From contig NZ_AP018314.1 in assembly GCF_002368075.1 (NCBI RefSeq), forward strand, positions 5,108,747 to 5,172,746: 64,000 nt of DNA. Reading direction: 5' to 3'. The notes under the pieces were generated by a model. That model had not been told where the DNA came from, ran no database searches, and saw nothing but the letters and a program-made list of their open reading frames with translations. Below are positions 37,326 to 45,696 of this stretch, in pieces (positions within the stretch are counted from its first letter, which is position 1; every line of letters begins with the position of its first letter). This stretch comes from Sphaerospermopsis kisseleviana NIES-73. Lineage in GTDB: Bacteria > Cyanobacteriota > Cyanobacteriia > Cyanobacteriales > Nostocaceae. Made by a program: the position numbers and the translations under genes.

Positions 37326-37515
37326 TCTACTGCGGCTGGTTCTGAATATCTACAGAGTGGAAATAGACAAGTGAATACCATATTTCTTGAGAGCAAGCGT
37401 CAAGCTAGAGATGGCGCTTGCGCTTTGGTTTGACTTTGTTGCCAGAACAGCGGATAACTTCCAGTTAATGTCGATATGATATAAAAGTAGATAAAACTTA
37501 AAGAATATTCATCAA

Positions 37516-38874
37516 ATGCTGATTCACTCATCTGACTTGCCCAAAGTCAAAGACTCAGTAGGCAAAAAAATTCTCTTAGGTAATGAACCTAAACCAGAAC
37601 TAATTGCGATTCTAGCAGTCTACTTTGTTCAAGGCATATTAGGGTTATCGCGTCTAGCCGTTAGCTTTTTCCTCAAAGATGAATTGCAACTGAGTCCAGT
37701 TGAGGTATCAGCACTGTTGGGAATAGTTGCTCTACCTTGGATGATTAAGCCATTATTTGGCTTTATTTCCGATGGTTTGCCCATATTTGGCTACCGTCGC
37801 CGTCCCTATCTAGTGTTATCTGGGATACTGGGGGCTGGTGCTTGGGTAAGTTTGGGAACAATAGTTAATAGTAGCTGGGCGGCAACAATTGCGATCGCCC
37901 TATCTTCCCTTTCCGTTGCCTTCAGTGATGTCATTGTAGACTCCCTAGTTGTCGAACGTGCCAGAGTAGAAACCCAAGCCAAAGCTGGTTCTCTGCAATC
38001 TTTGTGCTGGGGTGCTACTGCAATGGGAGGGTTAATGACAGCTTATTTTAGCGGCTTACTCCTAGAATATTTCAGCACACGCACAGTATTTTTAGTCACG
38101 GCATTTTTTCCGCTAATTATTTCCGTAGTAGCTTGGTTAATTGCAGAAACACCAATTAATAAAGACACTACACAACCTCAAGTAAATAATCTTCTCTCCA
38201 CCTCCAATCAAATTAAACAACTGGGTAAAGCGATTACACAAAAAGTAATTTGGATACCCACAGCATTTATCTTTCTGTGGCAATCTACCCCCAGTGGAGA
38301 AGCAGCTTTTTTCTACTTTTTCACCAACGAATTACACTTTCAACCTGAATTTTTAGGCAGAGTCCATTTAGTTACCAGTTTAGCCTCATTAATTGGAATT
38401 TGGATTTTCCAACGGTTCTTAAAATCCGTACCATTTCGAGTAATTTGTGGCTGGAGCATCATCATTTCTGCTGCATTAAGAATGACAATGTTAATATTAG
38501 TAACCCACACTAATCGAGCATTAGGAATAGATGATCAATGGTTCAGTTTAGGTGATAGCTTAATACTCGCAGTCATGGGACAAATTGCCTTCATGCCCGT
38601 GATGGTATTAGCCGCAAGAATATGTCCCTTGGGAATAGAAGCCACATTATTTGCCCTCTTAATGTCAATCTTCAATTTAGGAGGAGCTATTTCCAGAGAG
38701 TTTGGGGCTTTAATCATGCACTGGTTAGGAATTACCGAAAATAACTTTGATACCCTCTGGTTACTAGTAATTATCACCAATGTAATTGCCCTTGTACCAT
38801 TGCTATTTATCAAATTTTTACCAGGTGAAGAAACAGAAACTATCACATCTACTCAAAATGCAGTAATTCAGTGA
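37516..38874 (+). CDS. Folate/biopterin (FBT/BT1) family transporter
   Basis: 452 residues with about 12 membrane helices of the BT1 type of the major facilitator superfamily. Diagnostic words: VYFVQGILGLSRLAVSFFLK, MIKPLFGFISDGLPIFGYRR, AFSDVIVDSLVVERAR, LQSLCWGATAMGG. Members move folates or pterins across the plasma membrane; the cyanobacterial members are similar to plant plastid folate transporters. The substrate here is inferred from the family only. Confidence 0.88.
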   Translation: MLIHSSDLPKVKDSVGKKILLGNEPKPELIAILAVYFVQGILGLSRLAVSFFLKDELQLSPVEVSALLGIVALPWMIKPLFGFISDGLPIFGYRRRPYLVLSGILGAGAWVSLGTIVNSSWAATIAIALSSLSVAFSDVIVDSLVVERARVETQAKAGSLQSLCWGATAMGGLMTAYFSGLLLEYFSTRTVFLVTAFFPLIISVVAWLIAETPINKDTTQPQVNNLLSTSNQIKQLGKAITQKVIWIPTAFIFLWQSTPSGEAAFFYFFTNELHFQPEFLGRVHLVTSLASLIGIWIFQRFLKSVPFRVICGWSIIISAALRMTMLILVTHTNRALGIDDQWFSLGDSLILAVMGQIAFMPVMVLAARICPLGIEATLFALLMSIFNLGGAISREFGALIMHWLGITENNFDTLWLLVIITNVIALVPLLFIKFLPGEETETITSTQNAVIQ

Positions 38875-38981
38875 ATTAATCAAAACCATTTAATTTTCAT
38901 TTTTGTTTTTTGAAAAGTACATTCATGATGTACTGTTGAAAAAATATCATCTTGTCTTGAAAAAATAAAAAATACCAAAAT

Positions 38982-40457
38982 ATGCAGATTTTAGAACCTC
39001 AAAACCAGCAAACGTTAGCAAAATCTTACAATCAAGAAGATTGGCAAAAAGGATATGAATCACTCAAACAAGAATATGATTATTGGATTGATGAAATAGA
39101 AGGGGTAATACCCGCAGAACTACAAGGAACACTATTGAGAAATGGACCCGGTTTATTAGATATCAACGGACAAAGATTACATCATCCCTTTGATGGTGAC
39201 GGCATGATTAGCCGCATTACATTTACTAACGGACGCGCCCATTTTCGTAATAAATTTGTAGAAACAGAAGGTTATTTAGCAGAAAAAAAAGCTGGTAAAA
39301 TCCTTTATCGTGGCGTATTTGGTACACAAAAACCAGGAGGTTGGTTAGCTAACGCCTTTGATTTTAAAATCAAACATATTGCTAACACTAATGTTATCTA
39401 TTGGGGTAAAAAACTATTAGCCTTATGGGAAGCAGCAGAACCTTATTTATTGCATCCCCACACCTTAGAAACATTAGGCAACGAATATTTTAATGGTGTT
39501 TTATCCCCAGGTGAGGCATTTAGCGCCCATCCCCGCATAGATCCCAATGGTAAATTAGTTAATTTTGCTATTAAACCAGGACTATCAACCACAATTACAA
39601 TTTTTGAACTCAACACCAACGGCGAAATTATCAGTAAACAAAATCATAGTGTTCCTGGTTTTTGCTTTATTCATGATTTTGTCATCACCGAAAATTACTG
39701 TATCTTCTTCCAAAACCCTGTTAATTTTAATCCCATACCTTTCGCTTTAGGAATGGCCAGTGCTGGACAATGTATTCAAGTCCAAAAAAATCAACCCACA
39801 AAAATCATCATTATTCCCCGCAAAGATAGTAAAGCTGAGAAAGAAGAAGTCAGAACTTTAGAAACCCAAGCAGGTTTTATTTTCCATCATGTCAACGCTT
39901 TTGAAGTGGAAACTGAAATTATCATTGATTCAATTTGCTATGAATCATTACCAGAAGTAGAACCAAATACTGATTATCTACAAACCAACTTTGACACCAA
40001 TGCACCAGGACAAATTTGGCGATTTGATATTAATTTGCCGGAGAAAAAAGTACAAAGTCAGTTAATAGATAAACGTGCTTGTGAATTTCCTACTATTCAT
40101 CCAAATAATGTAGGAAAACCCTATCGTTATTTATATATTGCTGCCGCACATAACCCTATAGGAAATGCACCCTTACAAGCTATTTGGAAAGTAGACTTAG
40201 CAACAGAAAAACAAGAAATTTGGAGTGCAGCACCACGGGGTTTTATGGGTGAACCAATTTTTATTCCTCGTCCCAACTCTCAACAAGAAGATGAAGGTTG
40301 GGTAATAGCTTTGGTTTATGACTCAGAAAATCATCGCTCAGATGTAGTGATTTTAGATGCTCAGGATTTTTCAAAAGGTGCGATCGCTAAATTACACCTT
40401 AAACATCATATTCCTTATGGTTTACATGGGAGTTTTACACCAGAAACATTCATTTAA
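38982..40457 (+). CDS. Carotenoid cleavage dioxygenase family protein
   Basis: 491 residues, a seven-bladed propeller with four iron-binding His residues. I see them in FSAHPRIDPNG, GFCFIHDFVIT, FIFHHVNAFEVE and the C-terminal PYGLHGSFTPE; LRNGPGLLD and HHPFDGDGMI near the N-terminus are family marks. Cyanobacterial members cleave carotenoids or apocarotenoids, giving retinal-like products. It is convergent with a CYP120-type P450 gene, whose Synechocystis relative hydroxylates retinoic acid, so the two may act on one apocarotenoid pathway. Confidence 0.9.
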   Translation: MQILEPQNQQTLAKSYNQEDWQKGYESLKQEYDYWIDEIEGVIPAELQGTLLRNGPGLLDINGQRLHHPFDGDGMISRITFTNGRAHFRNKFVETEGYLAEKKAGKILYRGVFGTQKPGGWLANAFDFKIKHIANTNVIYWGKKLLALWEAAEPYLLHPHTLETLGNEYFNGVLSPGEAFSAHPRIDPNGKLVNFAIKPGLSTTITIFELNTNGEIISKQNHSVPGFCFIHDFVITENYCIFFQNPVNFNPIPFALGMASAGQCIQVQKNQPTKIIIIPRKDSKAEKEEVRTLETQAGFIFHHVNAFEVETEIIIDSICYESLPEVEPNTDYLQTNFDTNAPGQIWRFDINLPEKKVQSQLIDKRACEFPTIHPNNVGKPYRYLYIAAAHNPIGNAPLQAIWKVDLATEKQEIWSAAPRGFMGEPIFIPRPNSQQEDEGWVIALVYDSENHRSDVVILDAQDFSKGAIAKLHLKHHIPYGLHGSFTPETFI

Positions 40458-40464
40458 TTAATGT

Positions 40465-40494
40465 AGGTTGGGTTAAGCGTAAGTGCAACCCAAC
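40465..40494. terminator. Inverted repeat between convergent genes
   Basis: GGTTGGGTT and AACCCAAC form a hairpin with a 12-base loop, placed between the carotenoid oxygenase and P450 stop codons. The same word pair occurs at 49685-49766 after minE. It may serve as a bidirectional terminator, though it also belongs to a dispersed repeat family; no strong T-run follows on either side. Confidence 0.4.
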
Positions 40495-40503
40495 AAAATC
40501 ATA

Positions 40504-41844
40504 TTAAAGAGAACGTAAAAATACCTTTAAACCATCACTCGGTTGAGGTGTAGGTGTCATTTTTAAATCTAAATTTTGTCCTGGTACAAGTTCCCATTCA
40601 TAACCACGCAACAGTAAAGCAGCAAATATTTTCATTTCCAACTTAGCAAATTCTTTACCTAAACATTCTCTCATCCCACCACCAAAGGTAACATAACTAA
40701 AAGGTTTAGATTTTTCCTCATTTCTCTCTACACTAAACCTTGCTGGGTCGAAAGTTTGAGAATTTTTATAAATAGTTTCATCTTGGTGGGTTTTCCCTAT
40801 TTGATACAGTACACTCCAACCTTGAGGAATACTATATCTATTAAATTCACAAGTTTTAGTTACAGAACGAAAACCACCACCAACAGGGGGAATAACTCGC
40901 AAAACTTCCTTGAGTATTTGGTCTAAATAAGTCATTTGTTTCAGATGTTCAGAGGTTAATTCACCTGTAGAATTTATTTGTTGTTGTTCTGTTCTTGCTG
41001 CTGCTAGAATGTCTGGGTTTTGTGCTAACAACAAACAAAAAGAAGACATTGCCGAAGTTAAGGTTTCATGTCCAGCAAATAATAATGTTAAAATTTGATC
41101 TTTGAGTTCATTTACACTCAAACTATTACCATCTTCATCTTTAGCATTTAACAACAAACCCAAAGCATCTTTTTCTGAATTTTCTGAGATTGGCTGCTTT
41201 TGACGTTGTAAAATTATATTTTCAATTTTCGCTAATAACAGTTCTCGACTTTTTAGAGCTTTACCAAACTTAGTCCAAGGTAAACGAATGGGAAGAGTAA
41301 ATAAACCTTGACACCATTCTTCAAATAATTCAGCAAAATGAGGAGCATTAGTAGTATCTGTTCCTACTAATAATTTACAAGCCACATCAAAAGTATATTG
41401 TCTGATTTCAGGATACCAGGTTAATTGACCTAAATTTAACCATTTTTGTAAATAGCTATTAGTAATTTCCACCATTGTAGGTGTATAACTTGCTAAAGCT
41501 CTGGGTAGAAATGCTTGAGCTAATAATTTACGTCGGGTTTGATGAATGCTTCCAGTTTGCGTTGCTAAAGATGCAGGACCAAGCAATTCTGAAACAGTCT
41601 TAGGCCATTGAATTATAAAATTCTGATTTTCACCACTAAATACAAAGCGGTTTGCATCTGCTCCTATCATCATAATTGTAGGAGAACCAAAGATATTAGT
41701 TTTAAAAACGTTGCCGTATTTCTTTTGTCGTTTATTGGCAAAATTTCTATCCGTTAAAAAACTAATTGTTTCACCAATGATAGGTAAACCAAAGTTTCCC
41801 GGTGGTAAAGGTAATTGATTATTATCCTTGCTAATACTGACCAT
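40504..41844 (-). CDS. Cytochrome P450, CYP120-like
   Basis: 446 residues. The haem-binding loop is FGGGMRECLGKEFAKLEM (Cys ligand), the I-helix is LLFAGHETLTSAMSSFCLLL, and the ExxR helix is LKEVLRVIPPVGGGFR. The N-terminus LPLPPGNFGLPIIGETISFL and the overall pattern closely match Synechocystis CYP120A1, a retinoic-acid hydroxylase, as I recall that sequence. No membrane anchor, as usual for bacterial P450s. Its neighbour is a carotenoid oxygenase in convergent orientation. Confidence 0.9.
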   Translation of the reverse strand: MVSISKDNNQLPLPPGNFGLPIIGETISFLTDRNFANKRQKKYGNVFKTNIFGSPTIMMIGADANRFVFSGENQNFIIQWPKTVSELLGPASLATQTGSIHQTRRKLLAQAFLPRALASYTPTMVEITNSYLQKWLNLGQLTWYPEIRQYTFDVACKLLVGTDTTNAPHFAELFEEWCQGLFTLPIRLPWTKFGKALKSRELLLAKIENIILQRQKQPISENSEKDALGLLLNAKDEDGNSLSVNELKDQILTLLFAGHETLTSAMSSFCLLLAQNPDILAAARTEQQQINSTGELTSEHLKQMTYLDQILKEVLRVIPPVGGGFRSVTKTCEFNRYSIPQGWSVLYQIGKTHQDETIYKNSQTFDPARFSVERNEEKSKPFSYVTFGGGMRECLGKEFAKLEMKIFAALLLRGYEWELVPGQNLDLKMTPTPQPSDGLKVFLRSL

Positions 41845-41918
41845 ATTTATTTTCCTTTGTAATTTTTGATTGTTTATTTTAAAATTATATCACTTAAACC
41901 TAGTGCTTAAACTGATAT

Positions 41919-42119
41919 TTATTTTTGGATATTCGGATTTTTTTCTAATAAAAGATTTTCCAATTCTTGAATTCTATCAAGTAATTTTTGATAACTATCT
42001 GCGGAAATAATCACATGACTAGGCCGTGACTGTTTAGTGAGCAAAACAGGTTCAACCGCAGCTTTATCAAAAACCTCACCGTGTTTATTACGCGCATCTG
42101 TGAGAGTGTAGGTTTGCAT
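41919..42119 (-). CDS. Phd/YefM-type antitoxin (orphan)
   Basis: 66 residues: MQTYTLTDARNKHGEVFDKA, VLLTKQSRPSHVIISADSYQ and a C-terminal helix, the standard Phd/YefM fold that binds DNA and a toxin. No toxin gene follows; the next gene downstream on this strand is the P450. It could be a solitary antitoxin or act with a toxin elsewhere. Confidence 0.82.
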   Translation of the reverse strand: MQTYTLTDARNKHGEVFDKAAVEPVLLTKQSRPSHVIISADSYQKLLDRIQELENLLLEKNPNIQK

Positions 42120-42238
42120 AGCATGACTAATTTAGACATTTTGACTATAATTTTAGCAAAAATCAAGCAACCCACAAAATTAACTCCACAAAATTAACTT
42201 TGGTAGCAATTCTGCCACATATCCAGAAAAATAAAATT

Positions 42239-42252
42239 GTAACGAAAACTAC
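42239..42252 (+). promoter_or_regulatory. NtcA-like site upstream of gdhA (candidate)
   Basis: GTAACGAAAACTAC fits GTA-N8-TAC, about 85 bases before the gdhA start. NtcA is the cyanobacterial nitrogen-control activator. The nearest TAN3T box (TAAGCT, 42282-42287) is 29 bases downstream rather than the usual ~22, and the pattern is frequent by chance, so support is weak. Confidence 0.25.
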
Positions 42253-42336
42253 AAAATTCTTATTTTTTCAAAAAAACAGGGTAAGCTAACCATACATATC
42301 CGGTTCACCAAAGTACCGTGATGAGGAGTAAATGTT

Positions 42337-43626
42337 ATGGTGACAACATCGCGCCCATTGTGGGAAAATCATTCTCCAGCCCATATTTGCCCGTTTGACC
42401 AAGCTTGTAGTTATTTGGAATGGGCAGGTAAAGAATTAAAATTAGATCCTGGTTTATTAGAAATACTTAGTCATCCCCGGAAAGTCGTCACCGTTTCCAT
42501 ACCCGTCAAAATGGATAATGGGGAAGTGCGAGTTTTAGCCGGACATCGGGTACAACATTCTGATATTTTAGGACCATATAAAGGTGGTATTCGTTACCAT
42601 CCGGCAGTGACTTTACGGGAAGTTTCCGCTTTAGCTATGTTAATGACTTGGAAATGTGCATTGTTAGGTATTCCCTATGGTGGTGCTAAAGGTGGTATTC
42701 CCATAGATCCGAAACAATATAGTGTAGCAGAATTAGAAAGAATAAGTCGCCGTTATATCAGTGAGTTAATTAAAGATATTGGACCATCAGTAGATATACC
42801 AGCCCCAGACATGGGTACATCTGCGCGGGAAATGGCCTGGATGATGGATACTTATTCTGTGAATGTTGGTCATGCTGTACCCGGTGTTGTTACTGGTAAA
42901 CCCCTTTCTGTAGGTGGTTCTCTGGGTCGAGAAATGGCTACGGGGCGCGGTGTAATGATTATTGTCCGGGAAGCCTTGGCAGATCAAGGTAAATCCCTGG
43001 CAGATGTAAAAATTGCTATTCAAGGTTTCGGTAATGTGGGGGGTGCTGCGGCTGAATTGTTATACCAAGCAGGGGCAAAAATTATTGCGGTTTCCAGTGG
43101 TGCTGGGGGTGTATATGCGGAAACTGGGCTTGATATTCCGGCTTTAAAAGCTTACGCTGCTCAAAATCGTCGCAGTGTGCTGGGTTTTCCCCAAGCTATT
43201 CCCATTAGTAATGCAGATTTACTCATTTTACCTTGTGATGTATTAATTCCTGCTGCTTTGGAAAATCAAATTACGGAAGAAAATGTGCATCAGATTCAAG
43301 CGCAAATGATTGCTGAAGCAGCTAATGGACCTGTGACTTTGGAAGCTAACCGAGTTTTAGAAGCCAGTGGAGTTACGGTTTTACCTGATATTTTAGCTAA
43401 TGCTGGGGGGGTAGTAGTTAGTTATTTGGAATGGGTGCAAGGTCTTTCTTATCTGTTCTGGGATGAGGAAAGAGTAAACCGGGAAATGGAACATTTAATG
43501 GTAAATGCTTACCGTCACGTGATTCAACAAGCACAGACTCGCAGAGTAAATTTACGGTTAGCCGCTTATACTCTTGGTGTGGGTAGAGTGGCGCAAGCTT
43601 TGACTGATAGGGGTTTGTATCCTTAG
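42337..43626 (+). CDS. gdhA: Glu/Leu/Phe/Val dehydrogenase (glutamate dehydrogenase)
   Basis: 429 residues. The catalytic lysine region is PYGGAKGGIPIDP, the substrate site HRVQHSDILGPYKGGIRYHP, and the NAD(P) fold IAIQGFGNVGGAAAELLYQAG. IAEAANGPVT and ILANAGGVVVSYLEWVQ are also family marks. Reversible reductive amination of 2-oxoglutarate; in cyanobacteria it has a secondary role beside GS-GOGAT. GAGGAG precedes the ATG. The sequence resembles the hexameric type with NAD(P) specificity not readable here. Confidence 0.9.
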   Translation: MVTTSRPLWENHSPAHICPFDQACSYLEWAGKELKLDPGLLEILSHPRKVVTVSIPVKMDNGEVRVLAGHRVQHSDILGPYKGGIRYHPAVTLREVSALAMLMTWKCALLGIPYGGAKGGIPIDPKQYSVAELERISRRYISELIKDIGPSVDIPAPDMGTSAREMAWMMDTYSVNVGHAVPGVVTGKPLSVGGSLGREMATGRGVMIIVREALADQGKSLADVKIAIQGFGNVGGAAAELLYQAGAKIIAVSSGAGGVYAETGLDIPALKAYAAQNRRSVLGFPQAIPISNADLLILPCDVLIPAALENQITEENVHQIQAQMIAEAANGPVTLEANRVLEASGVTVLPDILANAGGVVVSYLEWVQGLSYLFWDEERVNREMEHLMVNAYRHVIQQAQTRRVNLRLAAYTLGVGRVAQALTDRGLYP

Positions 43627-43803
43627 TTACAGGGTTATAACTCGTTCCCAGTCTCTGACTGGGAATGCTATTATCAACCCCGTTTAATTGTGCTTTCAAC
43701 ATTTAAACCTGCTCCTTTGGAATTAAACAATACAAACTCACCTACAAGTAATATCGAGTTAGTTTAAGGTAATTTATGAGGTGCGATCGCACCGACTATT
43801 TTT

Positions 43804-44100
43804 TTAGGTTCGCTTTTGCCATGATTTTGGATCTCTTCGACTGTGAAAAATTGCTGTTACGATTATACGACTAGATACAATTCGATAATATATGGTGTAT
43901 GGAAAACGCCGCACTACCGCCCGTCGCACGTCAAAATATACCACGGCATAAGATTCTGGCATTTGACAAATGCGATTTAGCATTTCATCCACGCAGTCTA
44001 AAAACTCATCACCAAGTCCTGCTTGCTGATTTTGATACCAGATATACGCCTCATCCAGTTCTTCACGAACTTCTGGACGAAAGACTAGGACGTAATTCAT
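43804..44100 (-). CDS. RelE/ParE-type toxin
   Basis: 98 residues: YVLVFRPEVREELDEAYIWY, QQAGLGDEFLDCVDEML, then VRRAVVRRFPYTIYYRI and IIVTAIFHSRRDPKSW. This is the compact ParE/RelE fold, with the C-terminal basic motif. Its start is 2 bases after the antitoxin stop, so they form one operon. ParE members poison gyrase and RelE members cut mRNA; the sequence looks closer to ParE. Confidence 0.87.
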   Translation of the reverse strand: MNYVLVFRPEVREELDEAYIWYQNQQAGLGDEFLDCVDEMLNRICQMPESYAVVYFDVRRAVVRRFPYTIYYRIVSSRIIVTAIFHSRRDPKSWQKRT

Positions 44101-44102
44101 TA

Positions 44103-44321
44103 TTATCCTCTAATTGAAGCTTTAATTTCCTCCCAAGTCATGACATTATCTGGATTTGCTTCATAATCAGTAATGCGACGATCAAGTTCTTGTTTTTGCG
44201 CTTCTGTTAAATCGGGATAAGCTTGTTCTGCTGCTATACTTTCTAAAATCTCTTGGACAATACTAATTCTATCTGCAATACTCAGGGCTTTGATCTGATT
44301 TAAGGTTGCACTGATGTCCAT
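44103..44321 (-). CDS. Antitoxin of the ParE-type module (addiction module component family)
   Basis: 72 residues from ATG 44321, which has GAGGT 8 bases upstream; the frame is open further but without a ribosome site. MDISATLNQIKALSIADRIS and IVQEILESIAAEQ followed by LTEAQKQELDRRI and a C-terminal MTWEEIKASIRG are typical of the short putative antitoxins paired with ParE toxins. It sits directly upstream of the toxin. Confidence 0.85.
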   Translation of the reverse strand: MDISATLNQIKALSIADRISIVQEILESIAAEQAYPDLTEAQKQELDRRITDYEANPDNVMTWEEIKASIRG

Positions 44322-44444
44322 GTTTATTGACCTCGATAGGCAAAGAAGGCAATTCATATATTTTCCAGGATAAGCGATCGCTTTACACATTGAGTTAGTT
44401 TAAGGGAATATATGAGGTGCGATCGCCTTAGTGAGCGAGTAGAC

Positions 44445-44636
44445 TCATAAACTATACATAAAGTCACTATCCTTAGTCATAAAAATAACACCTTTATCCT
44501 TTGCTGCTGCAAAAATTTCCTCATCTTCAGCATCTCTTAATCCAACATCACGCAAGGCTAAAGCAGTTATACTAAATGTCTGACTAATCCAAGTGGCAAT
44601 AGCTGGTCATAAATGTGCATCAACCCAGATTATCAT
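44445..44636 (-). pseudogene. DUF5615 PIN-like toxin, broken
   Basis: Starts with an ATGA overlap on the DUF433 gene upstream. The frame reads MIIWVDAHL, an in-frame TGA at 44607-44609, then PAIATWISQTFSITALALRD, VGLRDAEDEEIFAAAKDKGV and IFMTKDSDF, ending soon after at 44445-44447. This is the DUF5615 PIN-like nuclease pattern, interrupted by one nonsense codon near the start and lacking the normal C-terminal third. The antitoxin upstream is intact. Confidence 0.72.
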
Positions 44637-44857
44637 GCAACTAATACCGGATGATTGAGTTTTCGTGAAGCGTGTAAAAGTGCTGCTTTAAGATCATCAG
44701 CTTCCAAATCCGGCATTTCTTCTAGAATTTCTTCTGCACTTAAACCAGAAGCAAATAAATCTAATACATCTGATACCCTAATTCTCATTCCCCGAATACA
44801 AGGACGACCACCACATTGTTTGGGATTAATCGTAATTCTTTCTAGTAAACTTGACAT
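44633..44857 (-). CDS. DUF433 antitoxin
   Basis: 74 residues from ATG 44857 (the longer frame starts at a TTG). ITINPKQCGGRPCIRGMRIR and VSDVLDLFASGLSAEEILEE with DLEADDLKAALLHA are the DUF433 signature, a helix-turn-helix antitoxin usually paired with DUF5615. The toxin gene that overlaps its stop is broken, so this antitoxin is probably an orphan. A stub of another DUF433 gene lies at 11843-12070. Confidence 0.86.
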   Translation of the reverse strand: MSSLLERITINPKQCGGRPCIRGMRIRVSDVLDLFASGLSAEEILEEMPDLEADDLKAALLHASRKLNHPVLVA

Positions 44858-44960
44858 ATAAGGTGATTTCAATACTCTTTTTTCAGTGTAAATCAAGTTT
44901 GTTTGATTTGCAACTAACCTAAGCTAAAATAACAACACATAGCTAACCCACCCCTATTCT

Positions 44961-45440
44961 ATGCAAACACCAACAAAACCCGAAACTCAAACCCTATACG
45001 ATCAAGATTATTACCTGTGGATAAAAACAACCATTAACCAACTTCGCACAGCTCAATTTTCTGCTGTTGATTTAGAGAATTTATTAGAAGAATTAGAAAC
45101 TATGGGTAGAAGTCAGAAGCGAGCAATTAAAAGTTTATTAATTAAGTTGCTTGAACACCTACTCAAACTCAAATGCTGGGATAATGAAAGAGAACGAAAT
45201 CAAGGACATTGCAAAAGAGAAGTTAGAACATTTAGAATACAAATAAAAGATGAACTTACAGATAGTCCGAGTTTAAAGCCTTACATTTTGGAGATATTTG
45301 AAAAATGTTATCAAGAAGCAAGAAAATTAGTCAGTGATAGTTCTCAACTTCCTCTTGACACATTCCCCATTATACCCATCGGTTCTTTAGAACAAATTTT
45401 GGATGAAAACTGGTTTCCCGAATATAGCAATCCTATTTAA
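44961..45440 (+). CDS. DUF29 family protein
   Basis: 159 residues: LYDQDYYLWIKTTINQLRTA, VDLENLLEELETMGRSQKRA, LLEHLLKLKCWDNERERNQG and a C-terminal ILDENWFPE. Full-length DUF29, function unknown. Diverged from the copy at 34143. It is divergent from the DUF433 gene. Confidence 0.85.
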   Translation: MQTPTKPETQTLYDQDYYLWIKTTINQLRTAQFSAVDLENLLEELETMGRSQKRAIKSLLIKLLEHLLKLKCWDNERERNQGHCKREVRTFRIQIKDELTDSPSLKPYILEIFEKCYQEARKLVSDSSQLPLDTFPIIPIGSLEQILDENWFPEYSNPI

Positions 45441-45485
45441 CTGCAAATACCCTAATTTTTTCTCAAAGATTTAGTTCACACCTGA

Positions 45486-45575
45486 AAAAGTGAGCAAATT
45501 TTGCGCGATAATAAACAACTACTTGCCAACAACCAAGAGTTACTTGTAAATAATTTAGCCAATCTGCAAACCTGA
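45486..45575 (+). pseudogene. Possible decayed coding remnant
   Basis: A 29-codon stop-free frame reads KSEQILRDNKQLLANNQELL and VNNLANLQT, with the heptad and codon pattern of a coiled-coil protein, in a 256-base gap otherwise lacking genes. No start codon and stops on both sides. It may be debris of an old gene; low confidence. Confidence 0.25.
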
Positions 45576-45696
45576 GAAGTGAGACATCTAAATCAATGAT
45601 TGCAGTTAAATTTAGATATGCAAAAATAATTGAAAAATCTCAAAAAAATGTCATCATATTTTAAATGTAGAATATTTACCACCATTAACATACTCC

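Noticed and set aside
44655-44861. 68-aa plus-strand frame opposite the DUF433 antitoxin
   Set aside because: Antisense to a gene with a clear DUF433 signature; Ser-rich translation typical of a shadow frame.
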